Below are positions 44,525 to 51,835 of a stretch of DNA of 64,000 bases, piece after piece. The DNA is taken from assembly GCF_039535235.1 (NCBI RefSeq), contig NZ_BAAAWU010000001.1, positions 1,488,001-1,552,000 on the forward strand. Direction: 5' to 3'. This DNA comes from Streptomyces roseoviridis. Its GTDB lineage: Bacteria > Actinomycetota > Actinomycetes > Streptomycetales > Streptomycetaceae. The notes beneath the pieces are model-generated. The model made no database searches and was not told the origin of the DNA. It saw nothing but the letters and a program-made list of their open reading frames with translations. A program made the position numbers and the translations under genes. Numbering within the stretch: position 1 is the first letter of the stretch; the number at the start of each line of letters is the position of its first letter.

Positions 44525-45933
44525 TAGCGGGCGGCGTAGGAGCGCCAGGGCCGCCATTCCGGGTGGGCGCCGGGGGCGCCCTCCGCGTCCGGGAGCACGT
44601 CCGGGTCGCCGAGGGCCCGCATCCGAATGACGGCGGCGGCCCGCGCGCTCACCCCGGGTACGACGGCCAGGGCAGCGGCGGAGGCGGCCCGGTCCGCGCC
44701 GGGATCCAGGCGGACGGTGCCGTCGACGAGCGCGGCGGCGAGCGGACCCGCCACCGGGTGGCCGGTGAGCGCGGACGGCTCGGGGAACAGATGGGTGAGC
44801 GTGCCGCAGGGGGTTTCCAGGGGGGTGCCGTACCGGGCGACGAGGCGGGCGGCCCCTTCGGCGCCGACGAGCGTCCGCAGCGCGAACTCCTCGGGATCCG
44901 CCGTGCCCGGTGACCGGACGCCGGGGCGGGCGGCGACCTCCGCCGCGAGGACCGGATCGGCGCCGAGGCGCTCGGCGACGGCGTACGGATCGGCGTCCAG
45001 GTCGAGCAGCCGGCGCAGCCGCTGCACGGCGGTGGTGAGGTCGCGCAGCTCGGCGAGATGGATCCGGGCCTCCAGCCAGGCCCCGGGGGAACGCTCGTCG
45101 ACGGAGACGATCCCGGTGCCGTACGGGAGGCGGAGCGTACGCCGGTAGGTACGGGCGCCGGGCTCGCCGACCACCTCCTCGACGCCCGGCACCGCCTCGG
45201 CGGCCAGCAGGTCGAAGACCTCCCCCGCCGCGTACGGCCCACGGTGGGCGAGCCGCAGCGGCACCCCGGCGGCGAGCGCGGTGCGCGGGCCCGCACCGGT
45301 GCCGGACTCGGCGCGCAGTTCGGTGGGGGTCCGGGCGTAGACGGCGCGGATGGTGTCGTTGAACTGCCGGACGCTGGCGAAGCCCGCCGCGAAGGCGATG
45401 TCCGTGACCGGGAGCGGGGTGGTCTGGAGCAGCAGGCGCGCGGTGTGCGCCCGCTGGGCTCGGGCCAGGGCCACGGGCCCGGCCCCCAGCTCGGCGGTGA
45501 GCTGCCGCTGGACCTGCCGGGCGCTGTAGCCCAGCCGTCCGGCGAGGCCGGGGACGCCCTCCCGGTCGACGACCCCGTCACCGATCAGGCGCATGGCCCG
45601 CCCCACGACGTCCGCCCGCACGTTCCACTCGGCGGATCCGGGCACGGCGTCGGGCCGACAGCGCCGACAGGCCCGGAACCCGTGCCCCTGGGCCGCCGCG
45701 GCGGTCGGGAAGAAGCGGACGTTGCGCCGCTTGGGCGTGACGGCGGGGCAACTGGGCCGGCAGTAGATCCCGGTGGTCGACACCCCGAAGAAGAACACCC
45801 CGTCGAACCGCGCGTCCCTGCTGCTCACGGCCCGATACCGCGTCTCGTCGTCCCCCGCCCGCCCCGCGACCGCGCCGGGGGCGGTGTCGGTCGTCGCGGT
45901 GCGCGTCGCGGAGAGCGTCGCCGTGTTCGTCAT
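44509..45933 (-). CDS. Ada-AlkA fusion: methylphosphotriester-sensing regulator and 3-methyladenine glycosylase
   Basis: 474 residues from ATG 45933 (TGGAGGC upstream). The Ada zinc domain has C58, C62, C89 and C92 (GIYCRPSC, FRACRRC), where C58 accepts a methyl group from DNA phosphotriesters. An AraC-type helix-turn-helix follows at about 105-190 (DREGVPGLAGRLGYSARQVQ, PVTDIAFAAGFASVRQFNDT). The C-terminal ~270 residues are an AlkA glycosylase with the helix-hairpin-helix VPGVSARAAAVIRMRALGDP and the catalytic aspartate in DPDVLPD. Such fusions sense methylation and excise alkylated bases in one protein. The C-terminal codons are part of a tandem repeat. Confidence 0.92.
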   Translation of the reverse strand: MTNTATLSATRTATTDTAPGAVAGRAGDDETRYRAVSSRDARFDGVFFFGVSTTGIYCRPSCPAVTPKRRNVRFFPTAAAAQGHGFRACRRCRPDAVPGSAEWNVRADVVGRAMRLIGDGVVDREGVPGLAGRLGYSARQVQRQLTAELGAGPVALARAQRAHTARLLLQTTPLPVTDIAFAAGFASVRQFNDTIRAVYARTPTELRAESGTGAGPRTALAAGVPLRLAHRGPYAAGEVFDLLAAEAVPGVEEVVGEPGARTYRRTLRLPYGTGIVSVDERSPGAWLEARIHLAELRDLTTAVQRLRRLLDLDADPYAVAERLGADPVLAAEVAARPGVRSPGTADPEEFALRTLVGAEGAARLVARYGTPLETPCGTLTHLFPEPSALTGHPVAGPLAAALVDGTVRLDPGADRAASAAALAVVPGVSARAAAVIRMRALGDPDVLPDAEGAPGAHPEWRPWRSYAARYLRTA

Positions 45934-46015
45934 GCCTCCAGTGTGCGGGAGGCCACGGTGCCAGGCTGGCGGTTTTCGGACACGGAGGCGGATGGAACGG
46001 GGCGGGTGGGGGGTC

Positions 46016-46516
46016 GGGTCGGGGACCACCGCCGGGGCGGGGCCGACGGGCCCGGCGGAACGCCCGCCCGGTGGGCCCGGACGGCGGGGGGCCGGGAGGC
46101 GGGAGCGGGCCTGCTGGCCGCCGCAGCGCCACCCGGGCAGGGCGGGTCGGGACCACCGGCGGGGCGGGACCGACGGGCCGGCCGAACGCCCACCCGGTGG
46201 ACCCGGACGGCGGCAGGCGGGAGGCGGGCCTGCGGGCCGCCGGAGCGCCACCCGGGCAGGGCGGGTCGGGACCACCGGCGGGGCGGGGCCCACGGGCCCG
46301 GCCAAACGCCCACCCGGTGGACCCGGACGGCGGGGGGCCGGGAGGCGGGAGCGGGCCTGCCGGCCGCCGCAGCGCCGCCCGGGCAGGGCGGGTCGGGACC
46401 ACCGGCGGGGCGGGACCGACGGGCCCCGCCGAACGCCCGCCCGGCGGACCCGGACTGCCGGCAGGCGGGAGGCGGGGGCCGGCCTGCCGACCGCCGCAGC
46501 GCCACCCGGGCAGGGC
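46016..46516. repeat. Four tandem copies of a 119-128-base minisatellite
   Basis: Units start at 46016, 46144, 46263 and 46390, each beginning GGGTCGGG(G)ACCACC and ending CGCCCGGGCAGGGC or CACCCGGGCAGGGC. Lengths are 128, 119, 127 and 127. They share most bases with small insertions. The array lies between the ada-alkA start and rsgA end, in a 1.3-kb stretch without a supportable gene. Confidence 0.92.
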
Positions 46517-46682
46517 GGACGGACGGGAACCCGTCGGGGTGCCGCCCGACCAGTCCGACGACGGCAGACCGGCCGCGGGCCGGCGCGGGCCGGTGGGCTG
46601 GCGGGAAGGCCAGGACGGGGCCCGGCCGGACCCGCCGGGACGGCCCGGGCTCCTGGCCGGGCCCCGGCACCGCCGCGCCCTG

Positions 46683-47275
46683 CGGAGGGCGAGCGACGCG
46701 GCTCCCTCACCACCCGGGACGGCCCGGGCGGGCCCCGGTGCGGGCGCTGCCCGGCGCCCGTCAGCACAGGGCGACCGACGCGGCCCCGAACCCCCCGGGA
46801 CAGCCAGGACCTCGTCCTCGGGCGCAGGAGCTGCCCGGCGCCGGGCCGCGAGGGCCAGCGACGCGAGGCCCGGACCTCCGGGACAACCAGGACCTGGTCC
46901 GGTCCCCGGGCGCAGGCGCCGTCCAGCACAGACCGCGAGGGCGAGCGACGCGAGCCCCGGACCTCCGGGACAACCAGGACCTGGTCCGGTCCCCGGGCGC
47001 AGGGGCCGCCCGGCGCCCCTCGGGCAGGGCGAGCGACACGGCCCCGAACCCCGGGCCAACCAGGGACGCACCCCCAAACCACAGGCACCGCCCGACGCCA
47101 CTCAGGGCAGGGCCAGCAACGCAGCCCCCGACCCCCTGGGACAACCAGGGGACCGACCCCAGGCGCAGGCGCCGCCCGGCGCCGGGCCGCGAGGGCGAGC
47201 GGCAGGGTCCCGACCCGCCGGTGGCCGGGCCAGGACCCGTCCGCCCCCCAGGCCCGCGGCAGCGGTCCGGCCTCG
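46683..47275. repeat. About seven degenerate ~80-88-base repeats
   Basis: Successive units share GGGCGAGCGACGCG...CCCGGGACAACCAGGACC...GGGCGCAGG...GCCGCCCGGCGCC cores, beginning near 46683, 46768, 46848, 46934, 47020, 47101 and 47185. Copies three and four (46848-47019) are almost identical. The array ends just before the rsgA stop codon. Apparent long frames across it on both strands come from composition and repeat periodicity. Confidence 0.85.
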
Positions 47276-47276
47276 G

Positions 47277-48395
47277 TCAGCGGACGCGGCCCCGCTTCGC
47301 GTCCAGCGCCGCGCGGCCTTCCGCGCCCTTGCGCTTCCAGTCCTTGAGGATCTCCGCGCGGACGCGGGCGTCGGTCTTGGCGACGAGGCGCTGGTTCTCC
47401 CGCAGGAGCTTGCGGTAGCTGTCGAGACGGCGCTCGGGCAGGGAGCCGTCGGCGATGGCGGCGGTCACGGCGCAGCCCGGTTCGGACTCGTGGGCGCAGT
47501 CGTGGAAGCGGCACTCGGCCGCGAGGTCCTCGATCTCGGCGAAGACCTGGCCGACGCCCGCCTCCGCGTCCCACAGGCCGACGCCGCGCAGACCGGGCGT
47601 GTCGATGAGCACACCGCCGCCGGGCAGGACGAGCAGGTTGCGGGTGGTGGTGGTGTGCCGGCCCTTGCCGTCCACGTCGCGGGCGGCCTGGACGTCCATG
47701 ACGTCCGCGCCGAGCAGCGAGTTGGCGAGGGTCGACTTGCCCGCGCCTGAGACGCCGAGCAGCACGCTCGTCCCGCCTCCGGCGACCGCGCGGAGCACGT
47801 CCAGTCCCTCCCCCGTGTGCGAGCTGACGGGCAGGACCTGGACGCCGGGCGCGACCGTCTCGACGTCCTCGACGAGATAGGAGAGCCCGACCGGGTCCGG
47901 CACCAGGTCGGCCTTGCTGAGGACGACCAGCGGCTGCGCACCGGACTCCCAGGCCAGCGCCAGGAAGCGTTCGATGCGACCGAGGTCGAGCTCGACCGCG
48001 AGCGACACGGTGATGATCGCGTGGTCGACGTTGGCCGCGAGGATCTGCCCCTCCGACCGCTTGGACGAGGTGGAGCGGGCGAACGCGGTCCGTCGCGGCA
48101 GGCACGCCCGTACGTAACGGGGGTCACCGGCCCCCTCCGGGTCGACGGCCGCCCAGTCGCCGGTGCAGATCACCCGCAGGGGGTCGTGCGGAGTGACGAA
48201 CGCGGTGTCGGCGCGCACGAGCCCTTCGGGGGTCACGAGGTCGCACTGGCCGCGGTCGACCCGGACGACGCGGCCGGGCAGCAGACCTTGCGCCGCGTAC
48301 GGGGCGAAGTCGGCCGCCCACGCGTCGTCCCAGCCGTAGGCGCGCAGGGAGGAGGTGTCGGTGGAGGTGGAGCCGGTGGTGGTGGAGAAAGACAA
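47277..48395 (-). CDS. rsgA: Ribosome small subunit-dependent GTPase RsgA
   Basis: 372 residues from TTG 48395, preceded by GAAGGG. It is a circularly permuted GTPase: G4 SKAD at 160-163 precedes G1 GVSGAGKST at 214-222 and G3 DTPG at 265-268. An N-terminal OB-fold and a C-terminal zinc site (C295, C300, H302, C308, in CRFHDCAHESEPGC) complete the family. RsgA checks the late 30S subunit and releases RbfA during assembly. Upstream of it lies a short ORF with a near-perfect Shine-Dalgarno site and a hairpin, so translation or transcription may be attenuated. Confidence 0.95.
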   Translation of the reverse strand: MSFSTTTGSTSTDTSSLRAYGWDDAWAADFAPYAAQGLLPGRVVRVDRGQCDLVTPEGLVRADTAFVTPHDPLRVICTGDWAAVDPEGAGDPRYVRACLPRRTAFARSTSSKRSEGQILAANVDHAIITVSLAVELDLGRIERFLALAWESGAQPLVVLSKADLVPDPVGLSYLVEDVETVAPGVQVLPVSSHTGEGLDVLRAVAGGGTSVLLGVSGAGKSTLANSLLGADVMDVQAARDVDGKGRHTTTTRNLLVLPGGGVLIDTPGLRGVGLWDAEAGVGQVFAEIEDLAAECRFHDCAHESEPGCAVTAAIADGSLPERRLDSYRKLLRENQRLVAKTDARVRAEILKDWKRKGAEGRAALDAKRGRVR

Positions 48396-48423
48396 GGGGA
48401 ACCCTTCAGGGGGTGGCCCCGGC

Positions 48424-48440
48424 GCTGCGCCCGGCGCAGC
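48424..48440 (-). promoter_or_regulatory. Hairpin between the upstream ORF and rsgA
   Basis: GCTGCGC-CCG-GCGCAGC is a 7-bp stem with a three-base loop, 13 bases past the upstream ORF stop and 29 bases before the rsgA start. It could act as an attenuator or mask the rsgA ribosome-binding site. Confidence 0.5.
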
Positions 48441-48452
48441 TGGTGGAAGAGA

Positions 48453-48524
48453 TCAGCCGGTGGCCACGGAGGTGGAGTGGACGAGCATCTGGATGCGGGC
48501 AACGCCCGTCGTGACGACAGCCAT
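48453..48524 (-). CDS. 23-residue upstream ORF in the rsgA leader
   Basis: ATG 48524 follows AGGAGGTGTGACCG, the best Shine-Dalgarno sequence in the neighbourhood. The peptide begins MAVVTTGVARIQ, continues MLVHSTSVATG and stops at 48453, 58 bases before rsgA. No amino acid dominates, so classical amino-acid attenuation is unlikely; coupling rsgA expression to ribosome state is a more natural idea given RsgA's job. That is inference; the ORF could be accidental despite the strong start signal. Confidence 0.55.
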   Translation of the reverse strand: MAVVTTGVARIQMLVHSTSVATG

Positions 48525-48559
48525 CGGTCACACCTCCTGGTCGAAAGGTCCGGCACACA

Positions 48560-48597
48560 CTTCTGGACCACGATCGTGGATCTTCGCGGTCCAGAAG
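48560..48597. promoter_or_regulatory. Nested palindromes upstream of the rsgA leader ORF
   Basis: Outer arms CTTCTGGACC (48560-48569) and GGTCCAGAAG (48588-48597) are perfectly complementary; inside is the perfect palindrome CCACGATCGTGG (48568-48579). The element lies 36 bases upstream of the leader ORF start, a position for an operator or the start of a structured leader. Confidence 0.6.
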
Positions 48598-48657
48598 AAC
48601 GTAGCGGGCGGACGGCCCGACGTGCCACGTATTTTTCCGGCGGTCCTGAACGGCCCG

Positions 48658-49053
48658 TCAGGCGGTGAGGGAATGCCCGGTCGTCGCGTCCACGTGGTCC
48701 GGCAGTTCGTCGTGACGGTCGCCCACGGAGAGCGTCCCGGTCGGCTCGAACAGCAGGATCGCGGCGCCGGCCGGGGCCGACGGCCGGTGTTCCGTACCCC
48801 TCGGCACGGTGAAGACGGAGCCGCGGTTCAGGACGACGGTGCGCTCACCGCCGCGCTCGCGCAGGGCGATCCGCAGCTCCCCGTCGAGGACGAGGAAGAA
48901 CTCGTCGGTGTCGTCGTGCGCGTGCCAGACGTGTTCGCCCTCGACCTTGGCGACGCGGACGTCGTAGTCGTTGACGCGGGTGACGATCCGGGGACTCCAC
49001 AGGGCGTCGAAGGAGGCGAGGGCGTGGGCCAGGGCGATGGGTTCGTTGCTCAT
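48658..49053 (-). CDS. Small cupin-domain protein
   Basis: 131 residues, a single cupin barrel. The metal-binding motif is HVWHAHDDTDEFFLVLDGEL (His-x-His...Glu) and the second motif is GSVFTVPRGTEHRPSAPAGA. Such proteins bind a divalent metal and often act as sugar-phosphate isomerase-like or dioxygenase-like enzymes or as small sensors; no function can be set. It precedes rsgA on the same strand and is divergent from the GlxA-type regulator. Confidence 0.85.
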   Translation of the reverse strand: MSNEPIALAHALASFDALWSPRIVTRVNDYDVRVAKVEGEHVWHAHDDTDEFFLVLDGELRIALRERGGERTVVLNRGSVFTVPRGTEHRPSAPAGAAILLFEPTGTLSVGDRHDELPDHVDATTGHSLTA

Positions 49054-49105
49054 GGGCCGATCCTCGGCGGTTCCGCCGGTAGGCCGTGAGTGCTAGAAAT
49101 CGCGC

Positions 49106-50158
49106 ATGGCGAAAGGATCCTCGCACGAAGGGGCGCACGGAGGGGCGCACGGCGCGACGGACGGAGGGGCGGACGGCGAGGCGGCGGCCGGGGAGGCGCT
49201 GCACCGGGTCGTCGTGATCGTGGACGAGAACTCCAACCCGTTCGAACTGGGCTGCGCCACCGAGGTCTTCGGACTGCGCCGCCCGGAACTGGGGCGTGAC
49301 CTGTACGCGTTCTCGCTGTGCTCGCCCGAGCCCCGCACACCGATGCGAGACGGCTTCTTCACCCTCACGGGTGTCGCCGGTCTGGAGGCGGCCGACACGG
49401 CGGACACCCTCGTCGTCCCCAACCGGCCCGACGTCGAGGTGCCGCGCCGCCCGGCCGTGCTCGACGCGGTGCGGCGGGCGCACGCGCGGGGCGCGCGGCT
49501 GATCGGCTTCTGCAGCGGGGCGTTCACGCTGGCCGAGGCCGGGGTCCTGGACGGGCGTCGGGCCACGGCGCACTGGCAGTGGGCGGACGACTTCCGTGCC
49601 CGGTTCCCCTCGGTGCGGCTGGAGCCCGACGTGCTGTTCGTGGACGACGGCGACATCCTGACCGCGGCGGGCAGCGCGGCAGCGCTCGACCTGGGTCTGC
49701 ACGTGGTCCGCCGGGACCACGGCGCCGAGGTCGCCAACGCGGTCAGCCGGCGGCTGGTCTTCGCGGCGCACCGGGACGGCGGGCAGCGGCAGTTCGTCGA
49801 GCATCCGATGCCCGAGCTCAGGGACGAGTCCCTGGCACCGGTCCTGGCCTGGGCGCGGGAACGCCTGGACGCCCCGCTCGCCGTGGCCGACCTCGCCGCC
49901 CGCGCGGCCGTGAGCCCGGCGACGCTGCACCGGCGTTTCCAGGCCCAGCTGGGCACGACGCCCCTCGCGTGGCTGACGGGGGAACGGCTGACGCTCGCGT
50001 GCCGGCTGATCGAGCGGGGCGAGTCCCGCTTCGAGGTGGTCGCCCGGCACAGCGGCCTGGGCACGGCGGCCCATCTGCGGATGCTGATGCGGCGCGAGAT
50101 CGGCATCACCCCATCGGAGTACCGCCACCGCTTCGGACCTCCCCCGGCCGGGCGCTGA
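49106..50158 (+). CDS. GlxA family transcriptional regulator (DJ-1/PfpI plus AraC)
   Basis: 350 residues from ATG 49106. The first ~30 residues are repeat-like (HEGAHGGAHGATDGGADGE). A DJ-1/PfpI-like domain follows (HRVVVIVDENSNPFELGCAT, LIGFCSGAFTLAEAGVLDGR with the nucleophile-elbow cysteine). The C-terminal AraC domain has two helix-turn-helices (LAARAAVSPATLHRRFQAQL, EVVARHSGLGTAAHLRMLMR). GlxA-like proteins act as activators and are linked to development in Streptomyces; the target is unknown. It is divergent from the cupin gene. Confidence 0.9.
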   Translation: MAKGSSHEGAHGGAHGATDGGADGEAAAGEALHRVVVIVDENSNPFELGCATEVFGLRRPELGRDLYAFSLCSPEPRTPMRDGFFTLTGVAGLEAADTADTLVVPNRPDVEVPRRPAVLDAVRRAHARGARLIGFCSGAFTLAEAGVLDGRRATAHWQWADDFRARFPSVRLEPDVLFVDDGDILTAAGSAAALDLGLHVVRRDHGAEVANAVSRRLVFAAHRDGGQRQFVEHPMPELRDESLAPVLAWARERLDAPLAVADLAARAAVSPATLHRRFQAQLGTTPLAWLTGERLTLACRLIERGESRFEVVARHSGLGTAAHLRMLMRREIGITPSEYRHRFGPPPAGR

Positions 50159-50335
50159 GCCCTGACGGCCCCGACAGGAGCGTCACCGCACCGGACACGG
50201 CCGCGCGCCGCTCCTTCCGGCCGGCCGCGCGCCCCGCGCCGCCGCCCGCGCCTCCCCGGCCGGCCGCGCGCCGGCCCGTCCGTCGTGTCCGATCCGTACA
50301 AGACGGCGCCGCGCCGCCCCTCCTACCGTGCCGGC

Positions 50336-50941
50336 ATGAACACGAACCGACCCTCCGACACGAACCGACCCTCCCCCTCCTCCTCCCCCCTTCCCGCTCC
50401 CCGTCTCGACGTCATCGGCCTCGTCACGGCCGACATGGCGGCGTCCCTCGCCTTCTACCGGCTGCTTGGGCTCGACGTGCCCGACGGTGCCGAGAACAGG
50501 CCGCACGTGGAGGTGGCGCTGCCGGGCGGGATGTGGGTGCTGTGGGACAGCGAGGACGTCGTACGGTCCTACGACCCGGCGTGGACGCGGCCGGCCGGCG
50601 GGGGCGAGCGGGTGACGCTCGCCTTCCGTCTACGGGAGCCGGGCGAGGTCGACGCGCTGTACGAGACGCTGACCGCCGCCGGTCATCGCGGCCACCTCGA
50701 GCCGTGGGACGCCGTCTGGGGCCAGCGATACGCGGTCGTGCTCGACCCGGACGGGTCCGCGGTGTCCCTCTACGCCGACCGTGCCGGCGAGGCCGCCGGC
50801 ACGGAGGACGGGGACGGCACGGAGGACGCGGACCGCTCGAAGGACGGGGACCGCTCGAAGGACGGGGACGGCACGGAGGACGCGGACCGCTCGAAGGACG
50901 GGGACCGCTCGAAGGACGCGGACCGCACGGACGCCGTGTGA
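50336..50941 (+). CDS. VOC (glyoxalase/bleomycin-resistance) family protein with repeat-coded acidic tail
   Basis: 201 residues from ATG 50336 (MNTNRPSDTNRPSPS). One VOC domain spans about 20-140 (LDVIGLVTADMAASLAFYRL, GMWVLWDSEDV, ERVTLAFRLREPGEVDALYE, YAVVLDPDGSAVSLYAD). The last ~50 residues are a charged tail of GTEDADRSKDGDRSKD units coded by a 54-base tandem repeat. The final 172 bases overlap the C-terminal coding part of the AraC-type gene on the other strand. Function of the VOC domain is unknown; many bind metals or toxins. Confidence 0.8.
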   Translation: MNTNRPSDTNRPSPSSSPLPAPRLDVIGLVTADMAASLAFYRLLGLDVPDGAENRPHVEVALPGGMWVLWDSEDVVRSYDPAWTRPAGGGERVTLAFRLREPGEVDALYETLTAAGHRGHLEPWDAVWGQRYAVVLDPDGSAVSLYADRAGEAAGTEDGDGTEDADRSKDGDRSKDGDGTEDADRSKDGDRSKDADRTDAV

Positions 50942-51624
50942 CGGGTCAGGGTCGTGCCCGTCAGGGCGCGCATCTCGCGGGCCAGGTGGGCCTGGTCGGC
51001 ACAGCCCGCGCGGTGGGCCGCCTCCGCGTACGGCACTCCGCGGGCCACCAGGTCGAGGGCGCGCCGCAGGCGCAGGATCCGGGCCAGGGTCTTCGGGCCG
51101 TAGCCGAACGCGGCGAGCGAGCGCCGGTGCAGCTGCCGCGCCCCGAGGCCCACCGCGTCGGCCACGGCCCCGACCGGCTCTCCCGCCCCGAGCCGGGCGA
51201 CAACGGCCCGCAGCAGCGGATCGGGCGCGGGCGCGTCGGCCGCCCTGCGCAGCACCAGCGCCTCCAGGGCGGCGGCCCGGTCGGCCGCCCCCGTGACCTC
51301 GTCGGCGAGCCGGCGGGCGGCGCGGGCGCCCCACAGGTCGGCGAGCTCGACCCGCCGGTCGCGCAGGGCGCTGGCCTCGGTGCCGAGCACGGACGGGGCC
51401 TCACCGGGCGCAAACCGTACTCCGGCGTACGCGTGGGCGGGACTCCCGGGCACGTACGCCCGCGTGTCGGGCCCGGCCACGAGCAGCGTGCCGTCGGCCC
51501 AGATCAGGTCCATGCAGCCGTCGGGCAGGACCGGCCGGGTCCCCGAGTCCGCCGGGTCGGCGGGACCGGTGAGCCGGGTCCAGACGACGGCGCCGTCGAG
51601 GCGGGAGGGACGTTCCTCGTACAC
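50770..51624 (-). CDS. AraC family regulator (DUF6597-type sensor) with repeat-coded tail
   Basis: 284 residues. The N-terminal domain (DGAVVWTRLTGPADPADSGT, LPDGCMDLIWADGTLLVAGP) is typical of regulators with a DUF6597/cupin-like sensor. The AraC helix-turn-helix is at about 150-235 (AVADAVGLGARQLHRRSLAA, PYAEAAHRAGCADQAHLARE). The last ~50 residues (SVRSASFERSPSFERSASSV and so on) are not part of the family; they are the antisense reading of the repeat in the convergent VOC gene. The gene probably once ended near 50940 and gained a tail by stop loss or repeat growth. Confidence 0.82.
   Translation of the reverse strand: MYEERPSRLDGAVVWTRLTGPADPADSGTRPVLPDGCMDLIWADGTLLVAGPDTRAYVPGSPAHAYAGVRFAPGEAPSVLGTEASALRDRRVELADLWGARAARRLADEVTGAADRAAALEALVLRRAADAPAPDPLLRAVVARLGAGEPVGAVADAVGLGARQLHRRSLAAFGYGPKTLARILRLRRALDLVARGVPYAEAAHRAGCADQAHLAREMRALTGTTLTRHTASVRSASFERSPSFERSASSVPSPSFERSPSFERSASSVPSPSSVPAASPARSA
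50816..50923. repeat. 54-base tandem repeat coding on both strands
   Basis: Two 54-base copies (50816-50869 and 50870-50923), themselves built of related 15-18-base units (GACGGGGACCGCTCGAAG). The length is a multiple of three, so both the VOC frame and the AraC frame stay open through it. Confidence 0.93.
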
Positions 51625-51699
51625 CGCTCCAGGGTAGGCGGGCCGTCCGACACCGCCCGAGCGGCCGGACGGAGTGGTGCGCGAGCCGACGGGCCGGGC

Positions 51700-51835
51700 G
51701 GTTCCGTCCGCCTCCGCGCGCGGTCGTCAGTCCGGTTCCGTCCACTTCCGCGCACGGCCGTCAGTCCGGTTCCGTCCGCCTCCGCGCACGGCCGTCAGTC
51801 CGGTTCCGTCCGCCTCCGCGCACGGTCGTCAGTCC
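51700..51835. repeat. 34-base tandem repeat (four copies) that contains the yihY-type stop codon
   Basis: Units start at 51700, 51734, 51768 and 51802, each beginning GGTTCCGTCC and ending with CGTCAGTCC or nearly so. The stop codon of the membrane protein gene (51829-51831 on the minus strand) is in the last unit, and its context GGACTGACG is repeated in the units downstream of the gene. Confidence 0.94.

Noticed and set aside
46016-47275. Repeat arrays considered as a CRISPR locus
   Set aside because: Units are long, contiguous and degenerate, with no short identical repeats separated by unique spacers and no cas genes.
45934-48105. Upstream extension of the ada-alkA frame to ~1200 codons, and long plus-strand frames over the same repeats
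   Set aside because: The frames cross the minisatellite arrays and rsgA; the residues are Pro/Arg/Gly repeats, and ATG 45933 with GGAGG is a clear start.
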